DNA of 9,516 bases, from positions 1 through 9,516 of the forward strand of contig QMPZ01000050.1 in the NCBI GenBank assembly GCA_003648815.1, in the 5' to 3' direction. Position 1 is the first letter of the stretch. Each line of letters opens with the position of its first letter. The position numbers were made by a program, and so were the translations under genes. The DNA comes from Candidatus Aerophobota bacterium (lineage in GTDB: Bacteria; Aerophobota; Aerophobia; Aerophobales; B47-G16). The notes below the pieces were generated by a model that ran no database searches, was not told the origin of the DNA, and saw nothing but the letters and a program-made list of their open reading frames with translations. Shown in pieces: positions 6,909 through 9,516 of this stretch.

Positions 6909-8228
6909 ATGTTCAGGACGATTTTCAAAGGAAAGAGCTTTTCCGGTGGAGTAAAGGTCCCGGAGAACAAGCTTACAGAAAATGAGTCAGTTGAGGTTTT
7001 CCCGGCTCCCAAGAGAGCAGTCCTGCCCCTTGCTCAACACATTGGTGCGCCTTGTGAGCCGGTGGTAAAGAGAGGCGATAAGGTAAAGACAGGCCAGATC
7101 ATAGCCAACTCGAAAGCCTTCGTCTCCGCTCCGATTCATGCCAGTATCTCTGGTAAGGTAACCGGCTTCATCAAGACCATCACTCCCTCAAGCGGAAAGG
7201 TAGTGGAGGCCATCGTCATAGACTCTGATGGAGAGGATGAATGGGAGAGGATGGAGGCGATGGACTTAAGTGCGCCAAGGGATGAGCTCCTTAAGAGAAT
7301 AAGAGATGCGGGGATTGTCGGGTTAGGCGGAGCTACGTTTCCCACCCATGTGAAGCTTTCACCTCCCAAGGACAAGAGGATTGATACGATCATTCTCAAC
7401 GGCTGTGAGTGTGAGCCATATGTGACCTCTGACCACAGGGTGATGCTTGAAGAGGGAGAAAAGGTCCTGTTGGGACTTGAGGTCATCAAAAGAATACTTT
7501 CCTGCGATAATGCCATCATTGCCATAGAGGAAAATAAGGAGAATGCCATCTCTCACCTGAGGGACCTGATTAAAAGGAAAAAAATCAGCACAGAGGTCGT
7601 CTCGCTGAAGACGAAATATCCCCAGGGTGCGGAGAAGGTTCTGATAAAGGTCCTCTTGAATCGTGAAGTCCCCTTAGAGGGTCTGCCCTTTGACGTGGGA
7701 GTCATCGTGCAAAACGTGAGTACTGCCAGGGCAATTTACGAGGCCGTATTTGAGGGAAAGGCCTTAATTAGAAGGGTCCTTACTGTGACCGGGATGGTGA
7801 AGAGGCCGAAGAACCTTCTTGTAAGGTTCGGCACCTCCATTGAAAGCCTGATCGACCATTGCGGCAGAATGGAGGGAGCGAATGAGGTGATAACAGGGGG
7901 GCCGATGATGGGCATATCCCTTCCGGTTCTGGATCTTCCCGTGACCAAGGACGTAAACTGCATACTCGTCAAAAGGAGTCTAAGGATTGAGGAGAGGGAC
8001 TGCATTAGATGTGGAAGCTGCGTCCGGGCCTGCCCGATGAATCTTCTGCCCACAGAGCTCGTAAAATATATAAAGGCAGGTATGTATGAGAGGTGCAGCG
8101 AGTACTATATAGATGATTGTATGGAATGCGGCTCTTGTGCTTACGTGTGTCCGGCAGGCATTCCCATCGTCCAGTACATAAAGGTGGCGAAAAATGAGAT
8201 CAGAAGGAGGGTCAAAGGTGGCAGTTGA
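6909..8228 (+). CDS. rnfC: Rnf electron transport complex subunit C
   Basis: RnfC is the peripheral, cytoplasmic NADH-side subunit of the Rnf complex, which couples electron transfer between reduced ferredoxin and NAD+ to Na+ or H+ translocation. The 439 residues show the N-terminal barrel-sandwich region (FSGGVKVPENK, later APIHASISGKVTG at about 74-86), the NADH/FMN-binding Rossmann-like core with GIVGLGGATFPTHVK (135-149) and NGCECEPYVTSDHRVMLE (164-181), a SLBB-like region around LTVTGMV, and two [4Fe-4S] motifs: C365/C368/C371/C375 and C404/C407/C410/C414. It lacks the long repetitive C-terminal tail of the E. coli RsxC protein. AGGAG (6896-6900) stands 8 nt before the ATG. The gene starts 27 nt after the polytopic protein with no visible promoter or terminator between. 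Its stop overlaps rnfD by 11 nt. Very secure. Confidence 0.97.
   Translation: MFRTIFKGKSFSGGVKVPENKLTENESVEVFPAPKRAVLPLAQHIGAPCEPVVKRGDKVKTGQIIANSKAFVSAPIHASISGKVTGFIKTITPSSGKVVEAIVIDSDGEDEWERMEAMDLSAPRDELLKRIRDAGIVGLGGATFPTHVKLSPPKDKRIDTIILNGCECEPYVTSDHRVMLEEGEKVLLGLEVIKRILSCDNAIIAIEENKENAISHLRDLIKRKKISTEVVSLKTKYPQGAEKVLIKVLLNREVPLEGLPFDVGVIVQNVSTARAIYEAVFEGKALIRRVLTVTGMVKRPKNLLVRFGTSIESLIDHCGRMEGANEVITGGPMMGISLPVLDLPVTKDVNCILVKRSLRIEERDCIRCGSCVRACPMNLLPTELVKYIKAGMYERCSEYYIDDCMECGSCAYVCPAGIPIVQYIKVAKNEIRRRVKGGS
8204..8210 (+). promoter_or_regulatory. Shine-Dalgarno that sets the rnfD start at GTG 8218
   Basis: AAGGAGG lies 7 nt upstream of the GTG at 8218. The in-frame ATG at 8194 lies upstream of this site and has no comparable ribosome binding site, so the longer start is less likely. 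Confidence 0.75.
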
Positions 8229-9165
8229 CAAGAAATTATCTCTTATGCCGGGTCCGCATATAAGAAAGGAGGTCTCCATTGAAAAAATTATGTACCTGTT
8301 CAGCTTAGCGCTGATGCTTCCTGCGGGAGCAAGCATCTTCCTTTTCGGTCGACACGCCCTCTTCATCATACTTACAGGTGTTCTTTCCGCTGTCTTTACC
8401 GAATATATAGCAAAGAGAATTCGCCGACAAAGGTTCAGGATGGATGGCAGTGCCCTTATCACGGGCCTGCTCCTCGCCCTGACTCTTCCACCAAGGCTCC
8501 CCCTCTGGATGGTTGCCTTAGGCGCTGTGTTTGCCATAGCTGTGGCAAAGGAGGCCTTCGGTGGCCTTGGATACAACATATTTAACCCTGCCTTAGCTGG
8601 AAGGGCCTTTTTGACGGCCTGTTTTCCCAAGGAGATGACACGGTGGGTCTTGCCCTTTGAGGCTGTCACCTCGCCAACTCCCCTTAACAGCGGCTTCGTC
8701 TGGCATAATGGCAAAATAGCTTTATATAAGCATCTTTTCCTCGGCAACGTCGGTGGATCTCTCGGAGAGACATCTGCCCTTCTCATATTGATCGCCGGCT
8801 TCTTACTCCTGGCATTGGGGATCATTGACTGGAGAATTCCTCTATGTTACATTGGGACAGTTGCCCTTCTCACCTTCTCATTTGGAAAGGACCCGCTCTT
8901 TCACGTGCTTGCAGGAGGTCTGATGTTTGGAGCATTCTTTATGGCCACGGATTACGTGACTACTCCGATAACCGGAAAGGGAAGGATTATATTTGCAGCT
9001 GGAGCGGGAGTTTTGACCGTGATGATAAGACTATTTGGAGGTATGCCGGAGGGGGTTTGTTTTTCCATCCTCCTCATGAACGCCTTTACGCCTTTGATCG
9101 ACAGATACGTCAGGCCAAGACCATTTGGATGGAGGAAGACAGATGAACAAAAGAGAGGCTCTTAA
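8218..9165 (+). CDS. rnfD: Rnf electron transport complex subunit D
   Basis: RnfD is an integral membrane subunit of the Rnf complex, homologous to NqrB, and normally carries a covalently bound FMN in the electron path. With the GTG start it has 315 residues (323 from ATG 8194). The start LSLMPGPHIRKE is followed by hydrophobic helices interrupted by the family hallmarks GGLGYNIFNPALAGRAF (115-131), GNVGGSLGETSALL (176-189) and DYVTTPITGKGR (245-256), then a C-terminal helix pair ending NAFTPLIDRY. The expected flavinylation site reads EAVTSPT with acceptor T154, against the usual Dxx[ST]xAT: the threonine is kept but Asp has become Glu and Ala has become Pro. The gene overlaps rnfC by 11 nt and rnfG by 23 nt, so the subunits are translated as a coupled set. 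Identification is very secure; the start is fairly sure. Confidence 0.96.
   Translation: MAVDKKLSLMPGPHIRKEVSIEKIMYLFSLALMLPAGASIFLFGRHALFIILTGVLSAVFTEYIAKRIRRQRFRMDGSALITGLLLALTLPPRLPLWMVALGAVFAIAVAKEAFGGLGYNIFNPALAGRAFLTACFPKEMTRWVLPFEAVTSPTPLNSGFVWHNGKIALYKHLFLGNVGGSLGETSALLILIAGFLLLALGIIDWRIPLCYIGTVALLTFSFGKDPLFHVLAGGLMFGAFFMATDYVTTPITGKGRIIFAAGAGVLTVMIRLFGGMPEGVCFSILLMNAFTPLIDRYVRPRPFGWRKTDEQKRGS
9131..9138 (+). promoter_or_regulatory. Shine-Dalgarno of rnfG inside rnfD
   Basis: GGAGGAAG within the last codons of rnfD precedes the rnfG ATG at 9143 by about 7 nt. It supports that start despite the 23-nt overlap with rnfD. Confidence 0.65.
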
Positions 9166-9516
9166 AAGGAGCCTGATGTTTACCTTGTTTCTTGCCTTAA
9201 TCCTCTTCATATCAGGAACATCGCTTACCATTACCTACAGGCTTGCAGAAGATAGGATAAAAAAGCAAAACAGGATAAAGATAGAGAAGATGCTCAAGGG
9301 AATATTTTCCAATATGACCGATTACTCATTCGATGAAGAGAAAGACCTTTATATCATTTATTCATCGAATAACATCGTAGGTTATGCATTTTTGGCAAAG
9401 GGAAAGGGATACGGGGGAAACATAGACATCCTGGTGGGACTTGAGGACGAGAAAACTATCAAGGGGGTAAGAATCGTCAAGCACTCGGAAACCCCGGGGC
9501 TTGGCTCGAGGATAAC
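9143..9516 (+). CDS. rnfG: Rnf electron transport complex subunit G, N-terminal part (3' end cut by window)
   Basis: RnfG is a single-span membrane subunit of the Rnf complex whose extracytoplasmic FMN-binding domain carries a covalently attached flavin. The frame is open to the window edge, giving 124 complete codons. It begins MNKREALKRS, then one membrane helix at about 11-31, a charged linker (about 32-52), and the start of the FMN-binding domain: GKGYGGNIDILVGLE (about 87-101) and VRIVKHSETPGLGSRI at the visible end (109-124). The HxETPGLG element is characteristic of RnfG/NqrC. The threonine flavin-attachment motif would lie beyond the window. A good Shine-Dalgarno (9131-9138) and the 23-nt overlap with rnfD place it in the same operon. 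The order C-D-G predicts rnfE, rnfA and rnfB next, as in clostridial-type operons. Very secure as a family call. Confidence 0.95.
   Translation, partial: MNKREALKRSLMFTLFLALILFISGTSLTITYRLAEDRIKKQNRIKIEKMLKGIFSNMTDYSFDEEKDLYIIYSSNNIVGYAFLAKGKGYGGNIDILVGLEDEKTIKGVRIVKHSETPGLGSRI

Noticed and set aside
6731..6985. 84-codon plus-strand frame bridging the polytopic gene and rnfC
   Set aside because: It overlaps two confidently identified genes in another frame and shows no domain.
8224..8229. TTGACA matching a -35 promoter box
   Set aside because: It lies at the rnfC stop and rnfD start inside a tightly overlapping operon, and no TATAAT-like box is at proper spacing. Probably coding coincidence.
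7980..8825. 281-codon open frame on the minus strand
   Set aside because: It lies antisense to rnfC and rnfD, which are certain by motif. The translation is rich in Arg, Ser and Pro without recognisable domains, as expected for a shadow frame.

Overview
The window is a compact, entirely plus-strand stretch of bacterial chromosome. It holds nine protein genes, two of them cut by the window edges, with spacers of at most 77 nt. I see no RNA genes, mobile elements, CRISPR arrays or clear promoters or terminators. Base composition is moderate, roughly mid-40s % G+C by eye. AGG/AGA arginine and ATA isoleucine codons are frequent. An Rnf complex in the order rnfC-rnfD-rnfG, a bacterial-type ferredoxin and the MEP isoprenoid pathway enzyme IspG point to an anaerobic, ferredoxin-based bacterium. 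An uncultured or candidate-phylum lineage is plausible, but I cannot name the taxon.

Layout. Positions 2-619 are the C-terminal 205 codons of accD (acetyl-CoA carboxylase carboxyltransferase beta). Next comes a 63-residue 2[4Fe-4S] ferredoxin (697-888). A strong GC-rich hairpin (910-935) sits just before ispG (944-2047), which overlaps pyrG (CTP synthase, 2040-3647) by 8 nt. Then follow a Pcm-type protein-L-isoaspartate methyltransferase with an unusual N-terminal membrane anchor (3711-4436, GTG start) and an 801-residue polytopic membrane protein with a central spermidine-synthase-like Rossmann domain (4476-6881). The window ends in an rnf operon: rnfC (6909-8228), rnfD (8218-9165, GTG start) and a truncated rnfG (9143-9516). 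The genes rnfE, rnfA and rnfB are expected beyond the right edge.

How the genes fit together. The left half is biosynthetic housekeeping: fatty acid, isoprenoid and CTP supply, all feeding membrane lipid synthesis. The ferredoxin is a natural electron donor for IspG, whose 4Fe-4S reaction consumes two electrons, and ferredoxin is also the substrate of the Rnf complex, which couples ferredoxin:NAD+ electron transfer to ion pumping. The middle holds two adjacent membrane-associated proteins with SAM-binding-type folds. The positive-inside pattern of the polytopic one suggests that its soluble domain may face outward. This pair is the least understood part of the window.

Nothing here is a clearly new defence or mobile system. 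The most interesting leads are the Pcm/membrane-protein pair, the hairpin in place of a Shine-Dalgarno before ispG, and a deviant flavinylation motif in RnfD.
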